64,000 nucleotides of DNA, taken from positions 1 through 64,000 of the forward strand of contig NZ_JAJNKA010000011.1 in assembly GCF_021533215.1 (NCBI RefSeq), given 5' to 3'. Source of the stretch: Portibacter lacus (GTDB taxonomy: Bacteria; Bacteroidota; Bacteroidia; Chitinophagales; Saprospiraceae). Position numbers and translations under genes: made by a program. The notes beneath the pieces were generated by a model, which worked only from the letters and a program-made list of their open reading frames with translations, was not told the origin of the DNA and ran no database searches. Positions 46,204-54,675 of this stretch are shown here, in pieces. The number at the start of each line of letters is the position of its first letter. The stretch's first letter is position 1.

Positions 46204-46878
46204 ATGAGTCTGTCCTCTATTGATTTTAAAACCATAATAATCTTCTCAGCCATATTCTTCGTATTATTTGTTATCGCTGAGATCGGATACCGAGTTTTAA
46301 AACTAAATGTTGGTTATACAAGGAAGTTCGTCCATGTATGCACAGGGATCATTGTGATGTCCTTTCCATTCTATTTCAAGACTCCTCTAGATCTTATCTT
46401 AATTTGTACGAGTTTTTTCATTGTGCTTACCGTAAGCAAAAGGGTGGGACTGATGCCATCGATTAATGCCATCAATCGAAAATCTAGGGGAAGTACGCTT
46501 TATCCTGTTGTTGTAGTGATTTGCTACTTGATTCAATATTGGTTAGGCAAGTATATTTATTTCTTTGTTCCGATTCTTATCCTTGCTCTCGCCGATCCGA
46601 TGGCAGAATTTGCAGGCAGAAAATGGAAGTACAAACCCTACAGTATTTTTAATAATTCGAAAACGATATCTGGGTCCATAGGCTTTTTCATTATTGCTCT
46701 TATCATATCGGCAATTGGAATGTTTTACTTTGGCAATGTGAATCCCGCGATCATGATTTTATGTGCTATCGTTATTGGGATATTAACCACGATTGGTGAA
46801 GCTGTGAGCTTTAAAGGTTATGATAATTTAGTGATTCCGCTTTGTGCCGTATTAGGTCTATATCTTTTCGGTGTATAA
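46204..46878 (+). CDS. Phytol/dolichol kinase-like CTP-dependent lipid kinase
   Basis: Polytopic membrane protein of 224 residues with about seven helices. The early RKFVHVCTGIIVM, the GSTLYPV motif, and ALADPMAEFAGRK with KTISGSIGFF and the late SFKGYDNLVIP are the pattern of the VTE5/SEC59/CDP-diglyceride synthase group, which phosphorylates prenyl alcohols with CTP. Its position after the UbiA-dikinase-BtaA set suggests phosphorylation of a prenyl alcohol for the same lipid. It is separated from that operon by 419 bp of repeats, so its own promoter is likely. Confidence 0.8.
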   Translation: MSLSSIDFKTIIIFSAIFFVLFVIAEIGYRVLKLNVGYTRKFVHVCTGIIVMSFPFYFKTPLDLILICTSFFIVLTVSKRVGLMPSINAINRKSRGSTLYPVVVVICYLIQYWLGKYIYFFVPILILALADPMAEFAGRKWKYKPYSIFNNSKTISGSIGFFIIALIISAIGMFYFGNVNPAIMILCAIVIGILTTIGEAVSFKGYDNLVIPLCAVLGLYLFGV

Positions 46879-46881
46879 AAT

Positions 46882-47158
46882 TCAGAATGCTCTAAATATT
46901 GCCTTTAATGATGAGTTGAGGTTGTCGCCATCAGCATCATAAAGCGTTACTTTTTTTTGTGAATCAACTAAAAAGTCAAGCATTAGACTTAGAAGTTCTA
47001 TATCTTTATGGTGAAGTGATTTAAAAACATATTGTTGATTCCTTTGCATGCCATTGATTATCAATACTTCAGTACTTTCTAGATCATAACTAAGGCTATG
47101 AATCTCGATAGTTGTTTCGTTATGATAAACAAGTAGCTACAAAGTATTTTAACATCAT
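46882..47158 (-). pseudogene. Small frameshifted or degraded gene
   Basis: The minus strand between 47136 and 46882 is open for 84 codons and reads as a protein (IEIHSLSYDLESTEVLIING, HHKDIELLSLMLDFLVDSQ, VTLYDADGDNLNSSL) but has no ATG; only a TTG at 47064. One frame over, ATGATG at 47153-47158 begins MMLKYFVATC and hits a stop just where the other frame starts, so a single indel could join them into a ~92-residue gene. No family recognised. It converges with the kinase gene, 3 bp apart. Confidence 0.35.
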
Positions 47159-47215
47159 TTTTTAAACCACTTCAATCCCCTGGGTTAAATATTCTATCGT
47201 AAATAATGAGACAAA

Positions 47216-48622
47216 ATGATTAGACAAACAGTTCTTGTATTAGCCATGCTTTCGGGTTTTTTCTGCAATTCCCAGGAGAGTTATCCATTCTATGTTGGAC
47301 ATAGTTTAGTTAATTTTGATATGCCAGCGATGGTTCAAGGTCTTGCCGAAGATGCAGGAAAAACCACAAGTTATGATAGCCAGATAGGAATTGGAGCGCC
47401 ATTACAATGGAATTATAATAACCACGAGACATCTCAAGGAACACCCTACGTAGATGCTTTTCCTGCGGGAAATCACAACACATTAATTATTACGGAAGCG
47501 GTTCCATTGCAGAATCATTTAAGTTATAGCGATACATATGATTATGCGAATAACTTTTATAGTTATGCTAAAAGTAACAATAATAGCAACCCAGTGAAGT
47601 TCTATCTTTACGAAACATGGCATTGCATCAACTCTGGAATTCCATCTGAAGAACCGAATGCTGAAAATGGTTGTGCATGGGACAACTCTGCGAATAGCAC
47701 CACTTTATGGCATCCAAGATTATTAGCAGACTTTCCACTGTGGTCAGGAATTGTTACAAGTGTTCGCGATGATAACCCAACGGACACGGAGATTTGGATG
47801 GTGCCAGCTGGGCAGGCATTTTACAATTTGACGACTGAAATTAATGATGGAAATGTACCTGGCATCGCAGCTGTTACAGAATTATTTGCGGATGATATCC
47901 ATTTAACGAACGCAGGGAATTATTTTGTCGCTTGTGTTATGTATGCAACTGTTTACGGTGAATCGCCTGTTGGTCTCACGCAAAGTATTAACAACCAATG
48001 GGGCTCAGCTTTTACAGATATGCCCACAACTGCACAGGCTTTAGTGATGCAAGAAATAGCGTGGGAAACAGTAACTGATTTAACGCCTTGGACTGGAGTT
48101 TCGGTTACCGTTCCAGTAGAATGGGCTCAGAATACTGAGGCTGAAGTGCTGAATAATAAGGTGAAAATTTCCTTCGCTGCAGCTCATCAAATCAATAATG
48201 CTCACTTTGAAATAGAGCATAGTTTAGATGGAAGAACATTCAAGCCAATCGGCAAAATTTTAGGAGAGGAAGATTTAATATCAGAAAGGTGGTATGAATT
48301 TATCCATCGCAATCCGACACCTGGAAGAAATTTCTATCGCGTAAAACAAGTCGATGATGACGGAAAATATACTTACGGAAATATTACCTCTGTGGTTTAC
48401 GATGCTCGACAAACGATGATTTATCCTAATCCAGTTAATGGGGAATTAACGGTAGATTCTCCTTCTGAAGATATGATGTTTTTATATAACCAATTGGGTC
48501 AAGAATTATTAAGGAAGTCGCTTGTGAAAGGAATTAATAAAGTGGATATGGCGGGTTTAAACAGTGGTGTGTATTTTGCAAGATTTGGAAATGGAACTGT
48601 AGAAAGAATGGTGAAGGAGTAA
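47216..48622 (+). CDS. Secreted SGNH-like hydrolase with type IX sorting domain
   Basis: 468 residues. A signal peptide ends near CNSQ. The catalytic half (~20-270) has FYVGHSLVNFDMP near the N-terminus in the place of the SGNH Ser block, ITEAVPLQNH, and the DDIHLTNAGNYFVA block with the Asp/His pair. A linker and fibronectin-like segment (~310-395) follow, and the C-terminal sorting domain has IYPNPVNGELTV and SGVYFARFGNGTVERMVK. Likely an exported esterase; the substrate is unknown. The gene separates the kinase and the ligase operon. Confidence 0.75.
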   Translation: MIRQTVLVLAMLSGFFCNSQESYPFYVGHSLVNFDMPAMVQGLAEDAGKTTSYDSQIGIGAPLQWNYNNHETSQGTPYVDAFPAGNHNTLIITEAVPLQNHLSYSDTYDYANNFYSYAKSNNNSNPVKFYLYETWHCINSGIPSEEPNAENGCAWDNSANSTTLWHPRLLADFPLWSGIVTSVRDDNPTDTEIWMVPAGQAFYNLTTEINDGNVPGIAAVTELFADDIHLTNAGNYFVACVMYATVYGESPVGLTQSINNQWGSAFTDMPTTAQALVMQEIAWETVTDLTPWTGVSVTVPVEWAQNTEAEVLNNKVKISFAAAHQINNAHFEIEHSLDGRTFKPIGKILGEEDLISERWYEFIHRNPTPGRNFYRVKQVDDDGKYTYGNITSVVYDARQTMIYPNPVNGELTVDSPSEDMMFLYNQLGQELLRKSLVKGINKVDMAGLNSGVYFARFGNGTVERMVKE

Positions 48623-48680
48623 AAGCTTTTTAACAAAAGATGATTTTAAGCGTGGAATAATTTTACTCGACCAGTTATAT

Positions 48681-49634
48681 ATGATAAAAGTACTTAAGAA
48701 AGCGACATGTCCTAGTTCAGAAACAGAGTTCTTTCATTGCTGTTTCGAAGTGTATAATGAAAAAGAAATCCTAGCTAAAATTTCATTGTATATAAATCCC
48801 TACCACACCATAGAGCTTGAGCAAGCTTTAACCATAGGGAATTTCGAATGTGTAAATGATCAGGGAGTTTTCAACATTTTAATGGATGCGGTTGTAAAAG
48901 AAGCAAAGGAAGTCAATCTAAGTAATATTATAGGTCCTATTAATGGAAATACGTGGAATGAATACCGCTTAGTATCCACTTCTAATGCTCAACCGTTCTT
49001 GCTTGATGTCGATACACCACAATATTACATTGACCTATATAAGGGTTATGGCTTCGAAACGCTGGCTCAATATTATTCAGAACAAGCGGAAAATCTGACA
49101 GATAATTGGGAGAAAAACAAGCCGAAATATGAAGCTTTTATTGAACAAGGAGTTTCTTTTCATGAGTTCGATATGGAAAATGCGACGCGGGAATTAGAGG
49201 GTTTGGCAGAATTATGCAATGCATCCTTTTCGAACAATTTCTTATTCAGCCCGATTACGAAAGAAGCATTTGTAATGAAAATGATGCCTAGTTTATCCAT
49301 CATGAATCCTCGATATACTTTAGTAGCGAAGGTGGATAATAGGCCAGTTGGATTTATTTTTTGCTACCAAAACCTGCACGATAAAGTGGATAAAACCATT
49401 GTTGTTAAAACATTGGCAAGGGATTTGGATGATCAGTATAAAGGCATGGGAAATGTACTTTCTTCGCTAGTGATGAAGAATGTAATTGAAGATGATTTTA
49501 CAAAAGGAATCCATGCATTAATGTTAATTTCCAATTCTTCTACGTATATTTCGAGTAGCTTCGCAGGCAATTTCCTCCGAAGTTATGAGTTATTGCAACT
49601 TAAACTGAACAATAAATCATGGATACAAAAGTAA
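48681..49634 (+). CDS. GNAT-like acyltransferase (YghO-like)
   Basis: 317 residues, cytoplasmic, with two GNAT-like halves. The first has NIIGPINGNTWNEYRLV and FETLAQYYSE; the second has YTLVAKVDNRPVGFIFCYQN and VVKTLARDLDDQYKGMGNVL, where the acetyl/acyl-CoA loop is expected. This layout resembles the YghO-type GNAT proteins of unknown substrate. It opens a three-gene operon; its last 16 bp overlap the start of the SRPBCC gene. Confidence 0.7.
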   Translation: MIKVLKKATCPSSETEFFHCCFEVYNEKEILAKISLYINPYHTIELEQALTIGNFECVNDQGVFNILMDAVVKEAKEVNLSNIIGPINGNTWNEYRLVSTSNAQPFLLDVDTPQYYIDLYKGYGFETLAQYYSEQAENLTDNWEKNKPKYEAFIEQGVSFHEFDMENATRELEGLAELCNASFSNNFLFSPITKEAFVMKMMPSLSIMNPRYTLVAKVDNRPVGFIFCYQNLHDKVDKTIVVKTLARDLDDQYKGMGNVLSSLVMKNVIEDDFTKGIHALMLISNSSTYISSSFAGNFLRSYELLQLKLNNKSWIQK

Positions 49635-50194
49635 CATCAACACTCAGAAAAGTCTTCCTGGCTGTGCTTTTGCTATTCCTAATTGTATCTTTTGCGGCCT
49701 ACAAATTTTCTCCCTACGATCAAAAAATATTATCAGCTGTAGACATCGAAATGCCGTGTGAAATTGCTTTTGACTATTTAGGTGATTCTGAAAATGCTAA
49801 AGACTGGTCTGTTTTCGTGGCATTTATCGAGACTATAAATTCTGCAGTGATCCCAGATGGAGAAGTTGGTTCTAAGCGAATTTGCTATACAAAGGAAGAT
49901 CATACTGGATTTAATTGGGAAGAGGAAGTGCTAGAAGTAAAACCGAATGAATATCGTAAGATTAGTTGCTACAATTTCGAGAACTTAGGAATCAATACCC
50001 CGAATCTTGCCACAGAGCAGATATATCGTACAACAGATGAAGGTTGCAAAGTAATGTTTACACTTGATTTTATAAAAACCCCAGGTTTTATAGATCTCGT
50101 TAAAATGAAATTTGCCGCCTATCGAATCAAGTCGATTTTCGATAAGAATCTAGCCAATATCAAAGGGGAAGTACTTAAGAAGAGAAGGCCTTAA
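49619..50194 (+). CDS. Membrane-anchored SRPBCC (polyketide-cyclase-like) protein
   Basis: 191 residues with one N-terminal hydrophobic helix (VFLAVLLLFLIVSFAAYKF) and a START/SRPBCC domain: IEMPCEIAFDYLGDSENAKDWSVF, GSKRICYT, FNWEEEVLEVKPNEYRKIS and a C-terminal long helix. The fold holds hydrophobic ligands such as lipids or polyketides. Overlap with the GNAT gene and a 1-bp gap to the ligase gene show co-translation. Confidence 0.75.
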   Translation: MDTKVTSTLRKVFLAVLLLFLIVSFAAYKFSPYDQKILSAVDIEMPCEIAFDYLGDSENAKDWSVFVAFIETINSAVIPDGEVGSKRICYTKEDHTGFNWEEEVLEVKPNEYRKISCYNFENLGINTPNLATEQIYRTTDEGCKVMFTLDFIKTPGFIDLVKMKFAAYRIKSIFDKNLANIKGEVLKKRRP

Positions 50195-50195
50195 G

Positions 50196-51659
50196 ATGTC
50201 CAACTTGGTTAGTATCTTTTTCCAAGCGGCGGAATCGCACCCGGATCACATTGCTATTTCACATAAAGAAGAAGTAATTACTTACGATGATTTAAGTATT
50301 AATGTACAGACGATTGCGAACTATCTTTCTCAAAAAGGAATCAGAAAAGGAACGAAAGTTCTGGTATTTATCCCAATGTCTATTAAGCTTTACGAAACAG
50401 TCCTTGCCTTATTTAGCTTGGGTGCAATAGTAGTTTTTGTAGATGAGTGGGCGGATCGAGCAAGAATGAAGAAAGCTTTAGAAGTTGTGCCAGTCGATGT
50501 GGTGATTGCTCCACGAAAATTCCTTTGGTTAGCTTACCTTATTTCACCATATCGAAGTATAAATAGAAAATTATCTATCCCAAAAAAACTTAGGCCTATT
50601 TCATTTGCTGCGGAAAAAGTTAATATAAATGATACGGCATTAATTACGTTTACGACAGGGAGTACTGGACTACCTAAAGCGGCGAATCGGACGCATCATT
50701 TTTTAGCAGAGCAATTTAGGATTTTGAAGTTTGAAATTGGCGCAAGGCCTGAAGATGTAGCTTTGGTTACTTTACCTATTGTTTTATTGTCAATTTTAGG
50801 AACTGGTGCAACAGGAGTTATTCCAGTGTTTAATCAGAAGAAGCCAGAGGAAATGGATGTGGAGGGTTTAGTCCGATCACTGACCAAAGATCGGGTGACT
50901 ATGATTATTGGTTCACCTTATTTTGTAGAGCGCTTAGCCGATGGGAAGAAAGAAAAAACGGATATTCGAAAGGTATTAACGGGCGGCGCACCAGTGTTTC
51001 CAGATGTAGCAGTGAAAATCCAGACAGCTTTCCAAGAAGCCGAATGCATGGTTGCTTATGGAAGTACAGAAGCAGAACCTATTTCTACCATAGCCATGAA
51101 GGATATTGTGGTCAATGTTAACGGACTTGGAGTAGGAAACCCTCATCCAGAAATTCAACTCAAGATCATTCGGATGACAGATGACGAAATCAAATTAGAT
51201 GCGGAAGGTTGGGGAAAGTGGGAGGAAGCGTTTGGTGAAATCATTGTGAAAGGTCCCCATGTCCTGGTTAGTTATTACAATAGTGATGAAGCATTTCGAC
51301 TGAATAAGATAAAGGATGGCGACCGGATATGGCATAGGACTGGAGATAGCGGAAGATTAGTCGATGGAGCACTATATTTAAATGGTCGCTGCAGCCAGTT
51401 GATCAAATCCGATGAAGGTTATCAGTCCTTGTTTATTATTGAATACCAACTGAGTAAGGTTGCTGGGGTCGCAATAGGTACGTTTATGAATGGTGTGATT
51501 GTTCTAGAACTTAGGGATGAAGCTATAGAATCTGAAGTGAGGGCTGCTGTTTCAGGCTTCCACTTAGGTGAGCAATCGATTAGAATTGTTGACCGTATTC
51601 CACGTGATCCACGACACTTTAGTAAGATCGATTACGCAAGAGTCCTTGCAATAATGTGA
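50196..51659 (+). CDS. AMP-dependent ligase, OleC-like
   Basis: 487-residue adenylate-forming enzyme. P-loop TFTTGSTGLPKAANRTHH, the aromatic/acidic core YGSTEAEPIS, the RTGDSGRLVDG hinge and the C-terminal catalytic Lys in PRDPRHFSKIDYARV. The TGGAPVFPDVAVKIQ block and the RHFSK end resemble OleC beta-lactone synthetases and their acyl-CoA-ligase relatives, though the C-terminal domain is short. It would activate a fatty or hydroxy acid with ATP. Last gene of the operon. Its 3' end is partly duplicated just after the stop. Confidence 0.8.
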   Translation: MSNLVSIFFQAAESHPDHIAISHKEEVITYDDLSINVQTIANYLSQKGIRKGTKVLVFIPMSIKLYETVLALFSLGAIVVFVDEWADRARMKKALEVVPVDVVIAPRKFLWLAYLISPYRSINRKLSIPKKLRPISFAAEKVNINDTALITFTTGSTGLPKAANRTHHFLAEQFRILKFEIGARPEDVALVTLPIVLLSILGTGATGVIPVFNQKKPEEMDVEGLVRSLTKDRVTMIIGSPYFVERLADGKKEKTDIRKVLTGGAPVFPDVAVKIQTAFQEAECMVAYGSTEAEPISTIAMKDIVVNVNGLGVGNPHPEIQLKIIRMTDDEIKLDAEGWGKWEEAFGEIIVKGPHVLVSYYNSDEAFRLNKIKDGDRIWHRTGDSGRLVDGALYLNGRCSQLIKSDEGYQSLFIIEYQLSKVAGVAIGTFMNGVIVLELRDEAIESEVRAAVSGFHLGEQSIRIVDRIPRDPRHFSKIDYARVLAIM

Positions 51660-51692
51660 TGATTTACACAAAAGTCCTTGCAGAAATGTGAT
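51641..51692 (+). repeat. Duplicated 20-bp tail of the ligase gene
   Basis: AGTCCTTGCA(A/G)(T/A)AATGTGAT occurs at 51641-51660, covering the last codons and stop, and again at 51673-51692 just downstream. A small tandem-type duplication, probably neutral. Confidence 0.8.
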
Positions 51693-51817
51693 TTTAAAGA
51701 TAGAGGTTCTTAGTATCAAAAAAATGATCAATATAGGAACGATGCTCTTCTTCATTTATCGAGGTTACCGTTATAGCCAAAAGAAGAGATGGATTATTGG
51801 AGGTTCTTTATGGAATG

Positions 51818-52240
51818 TTAGTAGTCCGCTGTTGAATCGAAGTATAGCTCTTCTGGACTTAATACCTCAATTATACTATTTTTAAAATCCTTCTTGTTTC
51901 GAGTGATTATAAAATCGACACTTTTACATAATTTCGCACATTCGTGTTGAACTGAGTCTTCGTAATCTTTAAATTTTGTTGTCAATCCAGTTAGCAATTC
52001 CCTCTTTGAAATATCTTGAACTTCTAGTCTATTGAGTAAAATTTTTAGAAACCTCTTTGCTTTAGTCGATCCAATTTGTTTTTCAATTATATAGTATGTT
52101 GTTAATATGGAAATTGAAGAAGTCATTAATCTCCATCTACCTTTCTTTGAATCTTTGAATATTTTAATTGCCCACTTTGAAAAAGGTTCTCGATTGGCAG
52201 TAATATCTATTAGTATATTCGTATCTAGAAACAGATCCAT
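51818..52240 (-). CDS. PIN-domain toxin (VapC-like)
   Basis: 140-residue putative ribonuclease toxin. The N-terminal Asp is in FLDTNILIDI, the middle acidic residue in FKDYEDSVQHECA and the last in VDFIITRNKKDF, the standard PIN metal site. The start codon directly abuts the stop of the antitoxin gene, the typical toxin-antitoxin arrangement. Confidence 0.85.
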   Translation of the reverse strand: MDLFLDTNILIDITANREPFSKWAIKIFKDSKKGRWRLMTSSISILTTYYIIEKQIGSTKAKRFLKILLNRLEVQDISKRELLTGLTTKFKDYEDSVQHECAKLCKSVDFIITRNKKDFKNSIIEVLSPEELYFDSTADY

Positions 52241-52480
52241 TTACAGGTGTTTTTCTGATAAAATTCTCCTAATTTCTTTCTTTTCATCAAAATCTTGAGG
52301 TAACTCAATTACTCCAATTAACTTAGAAAGTTCATTGTCTACATCTTCTAATTCCTTATCTGTAATCTTCTCTAAATAAGTTTCTATTATATCTGAAAGG
52401 CTTCTATTTGATCTACTCGCAAATTCTTTTGCCTTCTCTATTACCTTCTTGTCGATTGACAATGTTAATTTAGTCTGCAT
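52241..52480 (-). CDS. Ribbon-helix-helix antitoxin (DUF6364-like)
   Basis: 79-residue protein with the RHH pattern: a basic beta strand (KLTLSIDKKVIEKAKEFA) then SLSDIIETYLEKI, and an acidic C-terminal tail that would wrap the toxin. It directly precedes the PIN toxin on the same strand and probably autoregulates through the two palindromes at its start. Confidence 0.8.
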   Translation of the reverse strand: MQTKLTLSIDKKVIEKAKEFASRSNRSLSDIIETYLEKITDKELEDVDNELSKLIGVIELPQDFDEKKEIRRILSEKHL

Positions 52481-52509
52481 ACGTATGATTTTTATAAAAA
52501 TACGTATTT
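52478..52509. promoter_or_regulatory. Tandem palindromic operators of the toxin-antitoxin pair
   Basis: CATACGTATG (52478-52487, covering the start codon) and AAATACGTATTT (52498-52509) share the core ATACGTAT. Their centres are 21 bp apart, two helical turns, as expected for side-by-side binding by a ribbon-helix-helix autoregulator. Confidence 0.65.
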
Positions 52510-52676
52510 TTTCTTAACTTGACAAGAAAAATAAAATTCGCAATATTAATTGGAAACAAATATTGGTAAATTCTATAGATCCAGGATTTCAAAAAAAGAA
52601 CTTTTGTTTGGATTACTTTTCATTTTACCCAACTTCGAAGTTTCATGTTTGGCTTTATGATCAAGAAACCGGTTTC

Positions 52677-52722
52677 GCAGCAAGCGTCGTTCCGAGGAAC
52701 GAGGAATGATCGTCTTCGCTGC
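52677..52722. repeat. GC-rich hairpin island
   Basis: A GCAGC ... GCTGC outer arm encloses a perfect TCGTTCC-GA-GGAACGA stem (52687-52702). It is richer in G and C than its AT-rich surroundings and its CAGCGAA...CGATC pattern recalls the repeat at 33640. Probably a dispersed repeat element in the downstream flank of the 52732-53535 gene. The rest of 52510-52731 shows nothing. Confidence 0.55.
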
Positions 52723-52731
52723 CTGTTGTGA

Positions 52732-53535
52732 TTAGTTTTTGTATTTGATTTTTCTTTTCATTTTGGATTTTATAGTTTTTGATCCATTAATCTCAATATA
52801 TCTTTTTCTAATTATCCAATTACCATTTTGATCATATTTGTATTCTAGTGTATGAAATACATTTTTTTTAGGATCCGAAGTTGGCCACTTGACTTTTGTT
52901 AAATCTCCAAATTCATTTTTTTCATTTTCTCGCTTAGAAATATTGGCGAAATTGATTTGGTTGAGTATTTGACTGTTGGAATTATCAAAAACTTGGTAGA
53001 CATATGTTTGGTTAGAATGATCATATTTGGCAGTTTCATATGCTTCATTTATTGACAGTTTGATCAAGTAATTTGAACTATCATAAATGTATTTTGCTTC
53101 TCGAATCAATTGGTCTTGACTATTAAGATGCCTTTCTGCTATGCGTCTTCCATTTAAGTATTCAAACTCTTTTTTTTCTACTTGCCAACCACCAAAAACT
53201 AATTTTTCTTTCGTGCTTATCTTAACTTTCTGATTATTGCTATTTAGCGTGTATGTAAAATATGTTTGTAAGTCACCATTATTATAATATTCGCCTTTGC
53301 ATAAGTTTGGATTCAAAAAGTTAAAAATCCATTTAGATTTATATGATTTTCCTGAACTATAAAACTCTTTCGAAGTCACAACTATTTGATCTATTTCACC
53401 ATTATGAATTTCGTATAGATTATCAAGTTGATAATAATTCATCCAATAGGACGGAATTGATTGGCTTTGTAATTCTGTTTTACAAATGTTAATAAACAGA
53501 ATGCTTACAATCAGTAATTTTTGAAGTATTTTCAT
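52732..53535 (-). CDS. Secreted protein with RHS/YD-like segments, unknown function
   Basis: 267 residues with a signal peptide (cleavage near LQSQ). The mature part has repeated beta segments of the kind KEFEYLNGRRIAERHLNSQ, EAKYIYDSSNYLIK and LEYKYDQNGNWIIRKRYIE, similar to YD/RHS-type strands but too few and irregular to call a repeat protein. Very AT-rich codon use compared with neighbours. No family recognised. Confidence 0.6.
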   Translation of the reverse strand: MKILQKLLIVSILFINICKTELQSQSIPSYWMNYYQLDNLYEIHNGEIDQIVVTSKEFYSSGKSYKSKWIFNFLNPNLCKGEYYNNGDLQTYFTYTLNSNNQKVKISTKEKLVFGGWQVEKKEFEYLNGRRIAERHLNSQDQLIREAKYIYDSSNYLIKLSINEAYETAKYDHSNQTYVYQVFDNSNSQILNQINFANISKRENEKNEFGDLTKVKWPTSDPKKNVFHTLEYKYDQNGNWIIRKRYIEINGSKTIKSKMKRKIKYKN

Positions 53536-53867
53536 TTCGGTGCTTTCTTCAAATTTAATTAATCACAACTATCTTTTATGCAGACTATTTTGCTAAATTT
53601 ATAGAAAGAATTTGAAAAACTTAATGATGACCTATACGCTGGTTTTTTGAGCAAATTGCTTATTCAATAAGAAATCATCAACTTCACGAAAACGTTAGAA
53701 TAGAGCAAAACTGTAAAATTGGCGAAGCCTAATATCGGAATCAAAAATAAAACCATCAAATGACCCTAACGCATTGAGTCCAAGATAATAAATATCAGAC
53801 TTGGGGAATTGGTAAAAAACTAGATGTATTTGATATCTTAAAGGCTATTTTACATTTACCATAAAAG
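53536..53867. other. Gene-free stretch with a possible coding remnant
   Basis: No gene with a usable start. On the minus strand about 49 codons (53841-53695) are open and read YYLGLNALGSFDGFIFDSD and FYSFALF before a TAA, without an ATG; this could be a remnant of a lost gene. Nothing else was recognised. Confidence 0.3.
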
Positions 53868-54674
53868 ATGATTAATATGAGAGTTTGCATTTTATTTTTT
53901 TTGTTAATAAGTATATCTATGCAAGGGCAGAAAATTGTTGGTTTGTATTCACCAACTGACATAGAATATTCACCAACTGGGGAAACGAAAGATGGAGTAA
54001 CAAGGCTAACATCAGTTAAACACCCAAGATTGCATATTTACGAACCTGACCAAGGGAAGTGGAATGGTCATCACATTATTGTCTGTCCTGGTGGAGGTTA
54101 TAAAATTCTTGCAATCGATAAGGAAGGAACTGAGATTGCGGAATGGCTTACTTCATTAGGTTACAAGGCTTACGTCCTAGAATATACTGTCCCTGATAAC
54201 AAATCAAAAGCTTTCGAAGACCTAGCACATACTATACATAAGATTAGAACGCTTAGTGACTTTGGTAAGGACTCGAAGCTGGGTGTAATAGGGTTCTCAG
54301 CAGGAGGTCACCTGGCCACTACTGTATCGACAAAACCAGATATTAGCCTTTACGAGCCAACTGACGGTATCTCCGAAAAGCCTGACTTTGCAGTATTAAT
54401 ATATCCTGCTTATTTAGATAAAGGAGAAAATCAAAGTTTGTCCCCAGAAGTTCCATTGACAGAAATGACCATTCCTATGTTCATATTTGCCACAGCAGAT
54501 GATCCCTATGCCTATAGTTCTGTCGTTCTGGCAGAGGCGCTTCAAATAAATAAAACATCTGTAGAGTTTCATTTGTTACCTGAAGGAGGGCATGGATATG
54601 GACTACGTTCTGGCCGTGCAGCTACCACGTGGCCGATCTTGTGTGCGGAATGGCTTAAAATTCAAAATCCATAA
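53868..54674 (+). CDS. Alpha/beta hydrolase, acetyl-esterase-like, secreted
   Basis: 268 residues with a signal peptide ending near MQGQ (the start could also be the ATG at 53877). Oxyanion region HIIVCPGGGYK, nucleophile elbow GFSAGGH, acidic residue in TADDPYAY and His in EGGHGYG: the carbohydrate esterase/lipase type often found with xylan- or pectin-use genes. It ends 1 bp before the kynureninase start, so the two are likely co-transcribed, an unusual functional pairing. Confidence 0.82.
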   Translation: MINMRVCILFFLLISISMQGQKIVGLYSPTDIEYSPTGETKDGVTRLTSVKHPRLHIYEPDQGKWNGHHIIVCPGGGYKILAIDKEGTEIAEWLTSLGYKAYVLEYTVPDNKSKAFEDLAHTIHKIRTLSDFGKDSKLGVIGFSAGGHLATTVSTKPDISLYEPTDGISEKPDFAVLIYPAYLDKGENQSLSPEVPLTEMTIPMFIFATADDPYAYSSVVLAEALQINKTSVEFHLLPEGGHGYGLRSGRAATTWPILCAEWLKIQNP

Positions 54675-54675
54675 A

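Noticed and set aside
37447-48680. Shared 15-mer TTTACTCGACCAGTT at 37447 and 48663
   Set aside because: One copy lies in a coding region and the match is short; no structure or partner sites support a role.
54592-54675. Upstream extension of the kynureninase frame
   Set aside because: The codons lie inside the esterase gene and read as unrelated sequence; ATG at 54676 gives the normal N-terminus.
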